Positions 47,090-55,975 of a DNA stretch of 64,000 nt are shown here, in pieces; within the stretch, counting starts at the first letter, position 1; every line of letters begins with the position of its first letter. Below the pieces are notes generated by a model. That model made no database searches and was not told where the DNA came from. It saw only the letters and a program-made list of their open reading frames with translations. The position numbers were made by a program, and so were the translations under genes. Source of the stretch: JALORV01 sp963791235 (GTDB lineage: Bacteria > Pseudomonadota > Gammaproteobacteria > Burkholderiales > Burkholderiaceae_F); contig CAWBRW010000029.1 in NCBI GenBank assembly GCA_963791235.1, positions 496,001-560,000 on the forward strand, read 5' to 3'.

Positions 47090-47942
47090 GCAGCGCTTCG
47101 GCCACGAGTGCGGCGGTGCCGATGCGGTTGCTGGGATGCGGCACGGTATCGGCGCTGATCAGTTCGCCGATACCGGCGGACCGCAGTGCCTCGGCCGCAT
47201 CGCCGACCATCAGCGCATGCGTGACCGCGACATCGACGCGCCGCGCACCGCCGGCCAATGCCTGACCTGCCACGGCCGCCAGCGTACGACCGGTGCTGGC
47301 GACGTCGTCGACAATGACGACGTGCCGGCCGGCAAGCGCAATATGGGGAAATGCAACCTCGACGTCGCGGTCGCCGCGCCGCTGCTTGCGGCAGACCACT
47401 GCCGGGCAGCCGGCAGCTGCTGCGGCGGCCCGCACCCAGGGTTCGGATTCGGCATCGGGACCGAGCATCAGGACGTCGCTGGTGTGAAACGCTGCACCGA
47501 TCAGCGGCGCCGCCGACAGGGCGATCGACGCCGCTGCCGGGACGGCCTCGCGCAGGGCGCCCACGCGATGCAGGTGTGGATCGATCGTCACGACAGCATC
47601 GAAGAGATCCGCCAGCCAGCGGCCGATGACTCGCTGGCTGACCGCCTCGCCCGGCGCGAAGGCGATGTCCTGCCGCATGTACGCGAGATACGGTGCGACC
47701 AGCGTGAGGTGACCCGTACCCAGTGAACGGGCCGTTCCCGCGGCGAGCAGCAGCTCGACCAGTTTTTCATTCGGGTCGTGCAGCGAGCGCAGAAGCACGA
47801 CGCGTCGCGGCAACGGCGTGGGCAGACGCAGCTTCAGTTCGCCGTCGGGGAAACGATGCCGCTCGATCGGGCCGAGTGCGAGACCGGCGGCCGTGGCGAG
47901 CCGCGCGGCGTACTCCTGCTCGTCGGGAAAGAAGAGCAGCAT
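47073..47942 (-). CDS. ribose-phosphate pyrophosphokinase (PRPP synthetase)-like protein
   Basis: 289 aa, slightly shorter than standard Prs. MLLFFPDEQEYAARLATAAGLALGPIERHRFPDGELKLRLP at the N-terminus, PYLAYMRQDIAFAPGEAVS, DAVVTIDPHLHR, and the PRPP loop VIVDDVASTGRTLAA. Prs makes PRPP from ribose-5-phosphate and ATP. This copy is the last gene of the nuclease-phosphorylase operon, its ATG directly following the phosphorylase stop (TGAATG). It is probably a specialised paralogue rather than the housekeeping enzyme. Confidence 0.88.
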   Translation of the reverse strand: MLLFFPDEQEYAARLATAAGLALGPIERHRFPDGELKLRLPTPLPRRVVLLRSLHDPNEKLVELLLAAGTARSLGTGHLTLVAPYLAYMRQDIAFAPGEAVSQRVIGRWLADLFDAVVTIDPHLHRVGALREAVPAAASIALSAAPLIGAAFHTSDVLMLGPDAESEPWVRAAAAAAGCPAVVCRKQRRGDRDVEVAFPHIALAGRHVVIVDDVASTGRTLAAVAGQALAGGARRVDVAVTHALMVGDAAEALRSAGIGELISADTVPHPSNRIGTAALVAEALRTLPE

Positions 47943-49511
47943 TCAGAACTCGGCAAAGTCGCGCAAGTCGGCGTGCTCGCCGATCGCGTAGCCGCTGCCG
48001 TGACGGGCCCACTCGCGGGCGAAGGCGGCGTCTGACGGGAACCCGGCATGGACACGGTACAGCGGCTCGCCGCGCCGCACGGGATCGCCAAGCTTCCGCA
48101 GGAGGTCCACTCCGGCCCCGCGCACCTTGGGCGCTCCGGTCAGGCGCGCCAGCCGCACCAGCCGCTCGTTGTCGATTGCAGTGACGAAGCCGTCGGCGGA
48201 CGCCTCGATCTCGAAAAGGTGCGGAGCCAGCGCTGGCGGTTCGTACTCGAAGACGTGCCGGCCCTGCGCGTCGATGATCGCGTTCATCTTTGCCAGCGCC
48301 CGGCCGGAGTCAAGGATGTCGCGCGCGATCGGGAATCCCTCGCCGCCGCGCACGTCCGGGTCGAACTCGATGACGCGCCCGGCCAGCCGCAACGCCTTCT
48401 GGCGCAGGTCGGAGGGCGCGCGCGGGTCGCCGTTTAGCACGCGCATCACATCGCGCGCTTCGAGAGCCGGGCCAATGCCTTGCCCGACCGGCTGGCGGCC
48501 ATCGGTGATGACGACATCGAGTGTCAGGTGCAGCCGGTCCGCGACGTACTCGAACAGCTTTCGCAGCTTCTGCGCCTCGGGCATCGAGCGCACCTTGGCG
48601 CTGGGTCCGAGCGGTATGTCGAGCACGAGGTGCGTGGAACCCGCCGCGATCTTCTTCGATAGGATCGACGCCACCATCTGCCCCGGAGAATCGAGCGACA
48701 GCGGTCGTTCGACCGCAATCAGCTCATCGTCGGCCGGCGAGAGATCGGCGGTGCCGCCCCATGCGAGGCAGCCGCGCAGCTCGCGCACGATTTCCTCCAT
48801 CCGTTCGAAGGTGAGCTCGACGTTCGCCAGGCACTCCATCGTGTCGGCGGTGCCGGCCGGAGAAGTGATCGCGCGGGAGGAAGTCTTCGGAATCAGCATG
48901 CCGTGCGCGGCGACGATCGGCACCAGCAGCATCGACGTGCGGTTGCCCGGGATGCCGCCGATCGAGTGCTTGTCGACCACCGGGCGCTCGTGCCAGTCGA
49001 GACGGCGACCGGCGGCGACCATGGCCTCGGTGAGGTACACGACTTCCTCGCGGTCGAGGTCGAAATGTCCGGTCGAGACCACGAACGCGGCGAGCTCGAG
49101 CTTGCTGTAGCGGTGCTGCGCGACGTCGCGCATGATCGCGTGATAGTCGGCGCGCTCTAGGCGCTCGCCGTCGATCTTCCGTCGCAGCGCGCTCATCGAG
49201 GCCGGCGGTGTCGCGTGCGCCACCTGAACCGGGGTTCCCGCTGCCGCGCCGAGCTGGTGATAGGCGTCCTCCGACAGGCCGACCTCGGTCTCGGCGACGA
49301 TGGCCGGGTCATCGACGATGTTCAGCGTGGCCAGGATCGAGCGACCGTTGGCCCGTACTTCGATCTTCGACAGGGCCTGGAAGCCTTCAGTCAGATACAG
49401 CGGGCACCGACGATGCAGGTAAGCGACGTTCTCGCGGTAGGTGTCGATGCCGACGCGGCGGACGCGCAGTTCCGCCGCGGCATGGCTAGCCAGGTCGGAC
49501 TCAGGCGTCAT
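47943..49511 (-). CDS. AMP/thymidine phosphorylase family protein (archaeal-type DeoA)
   Basis: 522 aa, with the extra ~85-residue N-terminal domain seen in AMP phosphorylases. Core motifs: RADYHAIMRDVAQHRYSKLELAAFV, DKHSIGGIPGNRTSMLLVPIVAAHGMLIPKTSSRAITSPAGTADTME and DGRQPVGQGIGPALEARDVMRVLNG. Phosphorolysis of nucleoside monophosphates or nucleosides releases a base and a ribose phosphate. The start overlaps the MBL nuclease by 11 nt and the stop abuts the PRPP synthetase. Whether AMP or thymidine is the substrate cannot be told from sequence alone. Confidence 0.9.
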   Translation of the reverse strand: MTPESDLASHAAAELRVRRVGIDTYRENVAYLHRRCPLYLTEGFQALSKIEVRANGRSILATLNIVDDPAIVAETEVGLSEDAYHQLGAAAGTPVQVAHATPPASMSALRRKIDGERLERADYHAIMRDVAQHRYSKLELAAFVVSTGHFDLDREEVVYLTEAMVAAGRRLDWHERPVVDKHSIGGIPGNRTSMLLVPIVAAHGMLIPKTSSRAITSPAGTADTMECLANVELTFERMEEIVRELRGCLAWGGTADLSPADDELIAVERPLSLDSPGQMVASILSKKIAAGSTHLVLDIPLGPSAKVRSMPEAQKLRKLFEYVADRLHLTLDVVITDGRQPVGQGIGPALEARDVMRVLNGDPRAPSDLRQKALRLAGRVIEFDPDVRGGEGFPIARDILDSGRALAKMNAIIDAQGRHVFEYEPPALAPHLFEIEASADGFVTAIDNERLVRLARLTGAPKVRGAGVDLLRKLGDPVRRGEPLYRVHAGFPSDAAFAREWARHGSGYAIGEHADLRDFAEF

Positions 49512-50892
49512 AGCGTGTGATCGGCGCGGCGACCGTGGTCGGCCACTTCAGCTCGCGCGCAATGCGCGCCGACAGCGCGTGCGATGCCTCCGGTTCGCCG
49601 TGAACGACATAGGTCATCTTCGGCTTGCGCGACGCACCGGCAAGCCAGCCCATCAGAGCGTCCTGTCCGGCATGCGCCGACAGGCCGCCCAGCGTGTGCA
49701 CCGAGGCGCGCACCGGCACGGACTCGTTGAACAGTCGCACCACGCGGGCGCCATCGACGATGCGCCGGCCGAGCGTGCCGGCCGCCTGGAATCCGGTGAA
49801 CAGCACGCCGCACTCGCGGCGCGGCAGGTTGTGGCGCAGGTGATGACGGATGCGACCGGCCTCGCACATGCCGCTCGCCGCGATGATGACGGCGCCATTG
49901 CGGATCGAGTTCAGGAACATCGAGTCGTCGACATCCTCGGTATAGCGCAGCGTGAACGGCAACTTTCGGGCTCGCTGCGCGAGATGGAACTCGTGCGCCA
50001 GGTCATCGAGCGCCTCCAGATGCCTGAAGGTGACCTCGCTCGCCTGCGTCGCCAGCGGCGAATCGACGAACACCAGTGGCACGCGCACCCGCCCGGCCTT
50101 GGCCAGCCGGTACAGCAGCACGAGGAATTCCTGCGTCCGGCCGAGAGCGAAGGCCGGAACGATCACGTTGCCGTGCCGCCCATGCAATACGTCGCGCATC
50201 ACGTCGATGAGTTCGGCCTCGGTCTCGTCCATCGACCGGTGGTTGCGATCGCCGTAGGTCGATTCGAGCACCAGCACATCGGCGTCGCGCAGCGGGTCGC
50301 GATCGCGCACCACCAGCGGCGACGCCTCGCCGATGTCGCCGGACACGACCAACGTCCGCTCGTGGCGACCCTCAGTGACGCGGATTTCGGCGAAGGCCGC
50401 GCCAACGATGTGGCCGGCGCTTTGCAGCCGCACACGCACCGACGGATGCGGACTGAACTCGACGCCATAGGGCACGCCAATCAGGCGCGTAGTGAGGCGA
50501 TCGACATCCTCCGCCGTATAAAGAGGAGCTTCGTCGGCAAGCTGGCGACGACCACTGCGATCGCGACGCACGCCGCGGGTCTGCACGTGGGCACTGTCCT
50601 TCAGCATCACCGGGACCAGGTCCGCAGTCGGACGCGTGCAATAAATCTGGGGGCCGTGCCGGCCCAGGCTGGCAAAGCGCGGCAGCAGTCCGCAGTGATC
50701 GACGTGTGCATGGGTCAGCACGATGAAGTCGAGCCGCCCGAGGTCGCGCGCATAGGCTTCGCGATTGCGACGCGGCGCCTCGCGGCCGCCCTGGAACATC
50801 CCGTAATCAACCAGGAAGCGCGCGTCACCCGCCTCGACGACGAGACTGGAACCGGTGACTTCTCCGGCTGCGCCGAAAAATGTCAGGCGCAC
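49501..50892 (-). CDS. MBL-fold/beta-CASP RNase-like metallohydrolase
   Basis: 463 aa from GTG 50892, 4-5 nt after GGGGAG. TFFGAAGEVTGSSLVVE opens the CPSF/YSH1-like group. Zinc motif THAHVDHCGLLP, SAGHIVGAAFAEI, VVSGDIG, ESTYGDRNH, VPAFALGRTQEFLVLLYRLA (beta-CASP), ASGMCEAGRIRHHL, and LSAHAGQDALMGWL with HGEPEASHALSARI at the end. Such proteins are RNA endo/exonucleases. First gene of a three-gene operon with the phosphorylase and PRPP synthetase, and divergent from the radical SAM gene. Confidence 0.92.
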   Translation of the reverse strand: MRLTFFGAAGEVTGSSLVVEAGDARFLVDYGMFQGGREAPRRNREAYARDLGRLDFIVLTHAHVDHCGLLPRFASLGRHGPQIYCTRPTADLVPVMLKDSAHVQTRGVRRDRSGRRQLADEAPLYTAEDVDRLTTRLIGVPYGVEFSPHPSVRVRLQSAGHIVGAAFAEIRVTEGRHERTLVVSGDIGEASPLVVRDRDPLRDADVLVLESTYGDRNHRSMDETEAELIDVMRDVLHGRHGNVIVPAFALGRTQEFLVLLYRLAKAGRVRVPLVFVDSPLATQASEVTFRHLEALDDLAHEFHLAQRARKLPFTLRYTEDVDDSMFLNSIRNGAVIIAASGMCEAGRIRHHLRHNLPRRECGVLFTGFQAAGTLGRRIVDGARVVRLFNESVPVRASVHTLGGLSAHAGQDALMGWLAGASRKPKMTYVVHGEPEASHALSARIARELKWPTTVAAPITRYDA

Positions 50893-50910
50893 AAACTCCC
50901 CTTTTACGTT

Positions 50911-50934
50911 ATGTCCACCGTTCTTCAAGTCTAG
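50911..50934 (+). CDS. possible 7-codon upstream ORF before the radical SAM gene
   Basis: ATG 50911 encodes MSTVLQV and stops at TAG 50932-50934, in the same frame as the downstream radical SAM start (MPTVVLT). The surrounding 20 bases are repeated 69 bp further on at the true start with 17 matches. It may be a leader peptide or a remnant of a small duplication. Confidence 0.2.
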   Translation: MSTVLQV

Positions 50935-50979
50935 CCACCACAGGGTGCCCGTCGGCCCGACGTTATGCTTCTTTGCGTT

Positions 50980-52510
50980 ATGCCAACCGTTGTGCTGACG
51001 ACGCTCAATGCCCGCTATGCGCACGCCTCGCTGGGGCTGCGCTGCCTGCGCGCCAACATGGGTGACCTGCGTGACGACACGGCCATCCGGGAGTTCGTCA
51101 TCAGCACGCCGCCGGCGCAGATCGTTGCCGAACTGCTCGCGACTGGCACCGCGCATCGTCGGATTCGGCGTGTACATCTGGAACGTCGAGCAGACCGCCC
51201 GTGTCGTCGAACTGCTGAAGGCCGCCGCACCGCAGGTGGTGGTGGTCCTTGGCGGACCGGAAGTCAGCCACGAGACGGAGCAGCAGGCGATCTGCCGGCG
51301 CGCCGACCATGTGATCACCGGCTGGGGCGACGTCACCTTTCCGCGCCTGGTGCGGCAGCTGCTCCTGGGGCCGCCACCACTGATGAAGGTCCACGCCGGC
51401 GACCAGCCCGATCTCGGGCAACTGGTGCTGCCCTACGCCGAATACACCGACACCGACCTGCGTCACCGGCACGTCTATGTCGAAGCGTCGCGCGGCTGTC
51501 CTTTCAAGTGCGAGTTCTGCCTGTCGGCACTCGACCGGACCGCGTGGCCGTTTCCGCTTGACCGATTCCTGCGCGAGATCGACATCCTCTGGCTGCGCGG
51601 CGCGCGTCGCTTCAAGTTCATCGACCGCACCTTCAACCTGCGCGCCGGGAATTCGGTGGCGATCCTGGAGTACTTTCTGCGCCGGCTTCGCGAGGCGCCG
51701 CAGGCTCGGCCGTTCCTGCACTTCGAGATGATCCCGGATCGATTGCCCGACGCGCTGCGTGCGCTGCTGGCGGGCTTTCCCGCGGGGTCGCTGCAGCTGG
51801 AAGTCGGCATCCAGACCTTCAACCCTGCCGTGCAGGCGCTGATCTCGCGGCGCCAGGACAACGCGGTGGCGGAGTCCAATTTGCGCTGGTTGCGGGCGAA
51901 CACCCGGGCGCACCTGCATGTGGATCTGATCGCCGGACTTCCCGGCGAAGACCTGGCTTCGTTCGCGGCCGGCTTCGACCGGCTCGTCGCACTCGCGCCG
52001 CACGAGATCCAGCTTGGCCTCCTGAAGCGCCTGCGTGGCACGCCGATCGTGCGCCACACGGAACGCTACGCGATGCGCTATGCGGAAACAGCGCCTTACG
52101 AAGTCATCGCGACCGCAGCGATCGACGCGGAAACGATGCAACGGATCAGGCGCTTTGCCCGCTACTGGGACCGCGTCGCCAACTCGGCCCGTTTCCATCG
52201 AGGGCTGCCGCTGCTGCTCGGCGACGCCCCGTTCGATCGATTCATGGCTTTCTCCGACTGGCTCCACGGGCAAACGCGGCGAACCCATTCGATTGCGGCC
52301 GAGGAACTGTATGGCGCAGTCCATGCGTGGCTCCTGCTGCAGGGAATCGAGCCGGAGGTCGCCCGCAGCGCACTGACACAGGACTATCGCGACAGCGGCG
52401 TCCGCGGCCGGCTGCCCTTTGCTGCACCCGCCGCGCGCTGCGAGGCGACGCTCTCGTCGAGTTCGGTGACGCCGGAGCGCCAGCGCCGGCATCTGCGCCT
52501 TGTGCACTAG
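50980..52510 (+). pseudogene. B12-binding-type radical SAM protein, interrupted by one single-base gain
   Basis: The N-terminus MPTVVLTTLNARYAHASLGLRCLRANM is in one frame. From PRIVGFGVYIWNVEQTARVVELLK onward the protein continues in the next frame. One extra G at 51145-51146 (ACTGGC instead of ACTGC) explains the shift; removing it gives 509 aa. A B12-binding-like Rossmann domain covers ~1-140, the radical SAM site RGCPFKCEFC supplies Cys 173, 177 and 180, and a DUF4080-like C-terminus follows. Likely role: radical-based methylation or rearrangement of an unknown substrate. ATG 50965 is an alternative start. Lesion or sequence error. Confidence 0.85.
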
Positions 52511-52585
52511 CCGGGCCCCATCGGTTCGGAGGATCGACACGCCGAAAGCCGGCTGGCATGCTGATTGCAGATCACGGAGTTCGTG

Positions 52586-53341
52586 ATGGCCTGGCAATCA
52601 GTCGAGACGATTCCGATCCGCGTCGGCGCGTCGATCACGGTCGAGCGCGCCGAGGCGGTGCGTGCGGCACTGCTGACGCGGGCGCTGCCGCTCGTACGCC
52701 TGGTTGACGGCCGCGCCGAACCGCTCGCCACCGCGACCCTGGTCGCTGACGGCCAGGCACTGGCATTGCTGACCGCGGCGCACATCTTCGAGCACGTCGC
52801 GGCGGGAGACCTCGCCGTGCCGCTGCCGCGCGAAGGTGCGTGGGCCTGCCTGCGCTCGGCACGCCTGCGTGTCATCGTGCACCCGGAACGGGACCTTGCA
52901 CTCATTGCCATTGCCGACTCGACGCTCGCACGCAGGCTGCGCGGCAACTGGATGCCGGTGACGCGGTCGCACCTTCACTTCGACGACGCGGACACGGGTC
53001 CACCGCGCACCTACGTGGTGGCCGGCTACCCGGTGTCGCAGGCGCGCCGGGTCGACGGGTCCGTCTACATGAAGCCGGTCGTGCTGTTCACGAGTGCCAT
53101 TGATGCCGAGCGTCTCGCGTATGCGCGCACCGCCGAGCGCGTCGACGGCCAGCAGATCCACACGCCGGAGCTGGACGGAGTCTCAGGCGCGCTCGTGTGG
53201 GCCGTACATGACGACGAACCCGACGCCGGGTGCCTGCTGCGCGCTGCGTCCGTTCAGGTGGCCTTTGCGCACGATCGTTACCTCAGGACCGAGCCGCTGC
53301 AGGCGGCGCCGGCCCTTTTCGGTCGCATCTCGAAGAACTGA
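52586..53341 (+). CDS. trypsin-like serine protease-fold protein (hypothetical)
   Basis: 251 aa from ATG 52586 with GGAG 6 nt upstream. The chymotrypsin-like triad can be placed: His in LLTAAHIFEH, Asp in RDLALIAIADS and Ser in LDGVSGALVWAV. There is no signal peptide, so it would act in the cytoplasm. YVVAGYPVSQARRVDG fits the trypsin_2-type fold. Target unknown. Follows the radical SAM gene by 75 nt. Confidence 0.7.
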   Translation: MAWQSVETIPIRVGASITVERAEAVRAALLTRALPLVRLVDGRAEPLATATLVADGQALALLTAAHIFEHVAAGDLAVPLPREGAWACLRSARLRVIVHPERDLALIAIADSTLARRLRGNWMPVTRSHLHFDDADTGPPRTYVVAGYPVSQARRVDGSVYMKPVVLFTSAIDAERLAYARTAERVDGQQIHTPELDGVSGALVWAVHDDEPDAGCLLRAASVQVAFAHDRYLRTEPLQAAPALFGRISKN

Positions 53342-53379
53342 GTGAACCGTGCCGGACCCGGCGGCGGAGGGTGCCGGCT

Positions 53380-53399
53380 TGCGGCCGGCGCCGGCCGCA
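53380..53399. terminator. 20-bp perfect palindrome at a convergent gene end
   Basis: TGCGGCCGGC followed directly by its complement, with no spacer. Lies between the stops of the trypsin-like gene (53341) and the small membrane protein gene (53406). Confidence 0.5.
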
Positions 53400-53405
53400 G
53401 CAGCC

Positions 53406-53696
53406 CTACGCAAACACGTCGTACGTGACCTGCAGTCCGGAATCCTCGTAGACGCCGGTTGCGGGTGCCAGCGCCTGTTCCTCGGCCTGCGGGGCTTCAA
53501 TCCAGGACGGCGGCATGATCTCGAACACTTCCGTTGAGACCAGCGACTCGGTGATGGACGACAGCTGACGCGGGCCTTCCGTGATCGCCACCGCGCCGGC
53601 CAGCGCGATGACGGTCATCGCCGCGCCAAACAGAGCGCCGACGAAACCGCGATTGGATTGACGTTCGTTCGATGGGGTGCGCGATGCGTGGTTCAT
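53406..53696 (-). CDS. small membrane-anchored hypothetical protein
   Basis: 96 aa from ATG 53696 with GGAGA 8 nt upstream. Polar N-terminus, one membrane helix (FVGALFGAAMTVIALAGAVAI), then an acidic outer part (SWIEAPQAEEQALAPATGVYEDSG). No family recognised. On the same strand as the HNH gene but separated by 170 nt in which I see no gene. Confidence 0.65.
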   Translation of the reverse strand: MNHASRTPSNERQSNRGFVGALFGAAMTVIALAGAVAITEGPRQLSSITESLVSTEVFEIMPPSWIEAPQAEEQALAPATGVYEDSGLQVTYDVFA

Positions 53697-53866
53697 GGCC
53701 GTCTCCGTTCGGTGTCCGCTCTGCATTCGCAGCGGGTCGATGCGACGTGCATCGAATGACATGAACAGTAGGCGGCAGGCGCGGCCGCGACGACGGAGCA
53801 ATCCGTGCGCGGATTGCGGAGTATTCGACAGTGCGACGCTGCGGGCAGGAGGGCGGGCCCAGCCGC

Positions 53867-54451
53867 TCAGTCGTGCGCCCAGCGTGAATGCCGTGGCAGC
53901 GAGGTCTGCAGGAAGGCCATCTGGTCGGCGAGGATACGTCGATTGCTGAGGATGAAGCCTTCGTTGCGGCACACCGCATACGGCACGTAAAGCAGCGGCA
54001 TGCGGGCTTCCTCGGGCCGTCGGCTGCCCTTGCGGGTGTTGCACGAACGGCACGCGGTCACGACGTTCGTCCACTCGTGCCTTCCGCCGCGCGAGACCGG
54101 CAGGATGTGCTCGACGGTGAGCTCGAGCTCGGGAAAGTGTCCGCCGCAATAGGCGCAGATGTGGCGGTCGCGTGCAAACAGGCGGTGCTTGGTGAGGCCG
54201 ACGTGGGCGTGGCCGAACGGGATCCGATGGCGGCCCCGGATCATCAGAATCGAGCTGGTGATCAGCTCGGAGCGCAGGCCCGTGGCTTCCTGCAAACCGC
54301 CGGCCATGCCGAAGAGGTTGTCGCCCAGTTCAGTGACGACTTTGCCCGACGCGTAGTAACGCGCTGCTCGCTGCATCAACGCCCAGCGGACCGGCTGTCC
54401 CTGGGAGTCGACGATCAGGATCTTCGGTACGTACTCCGGCACATAAGCCAT
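53867..54451 (-). CDS. HNH endonuclease
   Basis: 194 aa. HNH core near the C-terminal half: HICAYCGGHFPELELTVEHILPVSRGGRHEWTNVVTACRSCNTRKGSRRPEEA, with two CxxC zinc pairs and the His-Asn catalytic parts. The N-terminus VPKILIVDSQGQPVRWALMQRAARYYASGKVV is typical of the stand-alone HNH proteins common in Proteobacteria, not tied to mobile elements. Cellular role unknown. Confidence 0.92.
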   Translation of the reverse strand: MAYVPEYVPKILIVDSQGQPVRWALMQRAARYYASGKVVTELGDNLFGMAGGLQEATGLRSELITSSILMIRGRHRIPFGHAHVGLTKHRLFARDRHICAYCGGHFPELELTVEHILPVSRGGRHEWTNVVTACRSCNTRKGSRRPEEARMPLLYVPYAVCRNEGFILSNRRILADQMAFLQTSLPRHSRWAHD

Positions 54452-54502
54452 GATGCCGCAGATTGTGCCACGCGCCGCGGCATGCCGTACCTCCCTGCGC
54501 GA

Positions 54503-54769
54503 CTACCGGGCCGACCGGCGCCAGTCGGTCGCGCGGAACGCCACCTGCGTGCCGTCGTCCAGCTTTACCACCGGCGTCGGCTCGTCTGCGTTCCGCAGCA
54601 CGACAAGACGGCCGCGCGCGCCGTCGTTGCGGTGCTGGACAGCATCGCCTTCATGCAGGCCGTGGCGCATCAGCTCGCGCAAGACGTCGAGGACCTTGCG
54701 ATCGTGCGTGATGAGGTCCAGCTTGTCCTGCAGTGACAGCGGCGCGGCGGAGGGTGCGACGGGATCCAT
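54503..54769 (-). CDS. hypothetical small protein
   Basis: 88 aa from ATG 54769; the frame is open to ATG 54832 (109 aa). N-terminal helix (SLQDKLDLITHDRKVLDVLRELMRHGL) and a small beta domain (EGDAVQHRNDGARGRLVVLRNADEPTPVVKLDDGTQVAFRATDWRR) reminiscent of an SH3/KOW-like barrel. No family assigned. Lies upstream of the HNH gene on the same strand with a 51-nt gap. Confidence 0.55.
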   Translation of the reverse strand: MDPVAPSAAPLSLQDKLDLITHDRKVLDVLRELMRHGLHEGDAVQHRNDGARGRLVVLRNADEPTPVVKLDDGTQVAFRATDWRRSAR

Positions 54770-54863
54770 GGCAAAAGCAGCCTGACGGACACCCATTCTG
54801 GGTGTCCCTGGCAGCGCCTGGAATTCGGTCAAACCCGGGGCAGTGTTTTCGCTTGCCTTTGAT

Positions 54864-55358
54864 CTAACGCCGGTCCCCGCCGTCGCGGATGCGCCAGGGG
54901 TCCATGCCGGTTTCGGTGCGCTTCACGACACCGGCTGGATCGAAATAGACGAACATCGCGGCGTAGAAGCCGCCATGTACGAAGTACCGGTACATCCAGG
55001 CGGTTTCGTTCATCAGCGGATACGAAAAAGATTCGGCCGGCGGCCCGTAGTCGCGCAGCACGTCGGCGCGCGTGTCGCGACCGCTCCTGATCTTTGCGAA
55101 CGCCTCGTCGGTCATCATCTGCTCGACACTGCGCACCCGGCCCTGCGCGTCGAAGTCGATGTTCCACACCCACTGGTTGAAGGGCTGGCCGGAGTACTGC
55201 CAACGGGTACCACCGTCCGGGAGTTTGACGATGCCGGTTGGCCGGCCCGCCGCGGCACTGACCGCTGCCTCGTCCTGTCCCGGTTTGACCGACCCCGGAG
55301 TGCTGCAGGCGACGAGCGCGAGTGCGGCAATGAAACTCAGCAGAACCCGACTCAACAT
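54864..55358 (-). CDS. BamE/SmpA-like outer-membrane lipoprotein
   Basis: 164 aa from ATG 55358, nine nt after GGAG; GTG 55364 is too close to that site. Lipobox LALVACS. Two similar halves each begin with a short helix and a glycine-proline turn (AAVSAAAGRPTGIVKLPDGGTRWQYSG; ADVLRDYGPPAESFSYPLMNETAWMYRY), the pattern of SmpA/OmlA folds. Probable envelope lipoprotein; direct BamE function is not proven. Confidence 0.75.
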   Translation of the reverse strand: MLSRVLLSFIAALALVACSTPGSVKPGQDEAAVSAAAGRPTGIVKLPDGGTRWQYSGQPFNQWVWNIDFDAQGRVRSVEQMMTDEAFAKIRSGRDTRADVLRDYGPPAESFSYPLMNETAWMYRYFVHGGFYAAMFVYFDPAGVVKRTETGMDPWRIRDGGDRR

Positions 55359-55420
55359 GTGCACAAGCTCCGTGGACGCGACTACGCTCCAGCAGCCATC
55401 TTAGGTCGAGGGAGGCTGTG

Positions 55421-55951
55421 ATGAAATGGCTCAAGCGCGCCGTGCTCGCCGTGACGGCGGTCATCGTCCTGTTGCTGGGAATAGGACTGTTGCTCCCGTC
55501 CGGCTTCAAGGTGCAGCGCTCGGTGATGATCAATGCGCCGGCATCGAAGGTCTATCCGCTGATCGCCGACCCTCGCCAGTGGAAGCAGTGGGCGGTGTGG
55601 AACCGCCGAGACCCGGCGATGCAGATGCAGTATTCCGGCACGGAGAGCGGGACGGGTGCCAAGTGGGAATGGCAGAGCAAGACCGAAGGCAACGGCGCCA
55701 TGGAGTTCACCGCCGCCGTGCCGAACAAACACGTGGATTACGCGCTGTCGTTTCCCGACCTCGACATGAGCTCGCGCGGCGAACTGCGCCTGACGGCGGA
55801 GGGTTCCGGCACCCGGGTGACGTGGACCAATGAAGGTGACATGGGAAACAACCCGGTCAACCGCTACTTCGGTCTGGTGATGGACCGACTGGTCGGCCCG
55901 GATTTCGAGGCGGGGCTCGGGAACCTCAAGACTCTGGCCGAACGTGACTGA
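55421..55951 (+). CDS. SRPBCC-family protein with N-terminal membrane anchor
   Basis: 176 aa from ATG 55421, five nt after GGAGG. One N-terminal membrane helix (AVLAVTAVIVLLLGIGLLL), then a polyketide-cyclase-2 type domain: FKVQRSVMINAPASKVYPLIADPRQWKQWAVWNRRDPAMQMQYSG, and a C-terminal helix (VNRYFGLVMDRLVGPDFEAGLGNLKTLAE). Likely binds a hydrophobic ligand at the outer face of the inner membrane. Precedes the MFS gene by 24 nt. Confidence 0.82.
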   Translation: MKWLKRAVLAVTAVIVLLLGIGLLLPSGFKVQRSVMINAPASKVYPLIADPRQWKQWAVWNRRDPAMQMQYSGTESGTGAKWEWQSKTEGNGAMEFTAAVPNKHVDYALSFPDLDMSSRGELRLTAEGSGTRVTWTNEGDMGNNPVNRYFGLVMDRLVGPDFEAGLGNLKTLAERD

Positions 55952-55975
55952 CCGCCCGGGCGCCGCCGAACCGGG

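Noticed and set aside
50965..51561. Separate short gene at the start of the radical SAM region
   Set aside because: The first ~55 residues continue the B12-binding domain of the next frame; one extra base explains the break better than two genes.
53697..53866. Possible small gene between the membrane protein and HNH genes
   Set aside because: Open frames here are short, have no ribosome site and no protein-like composition.
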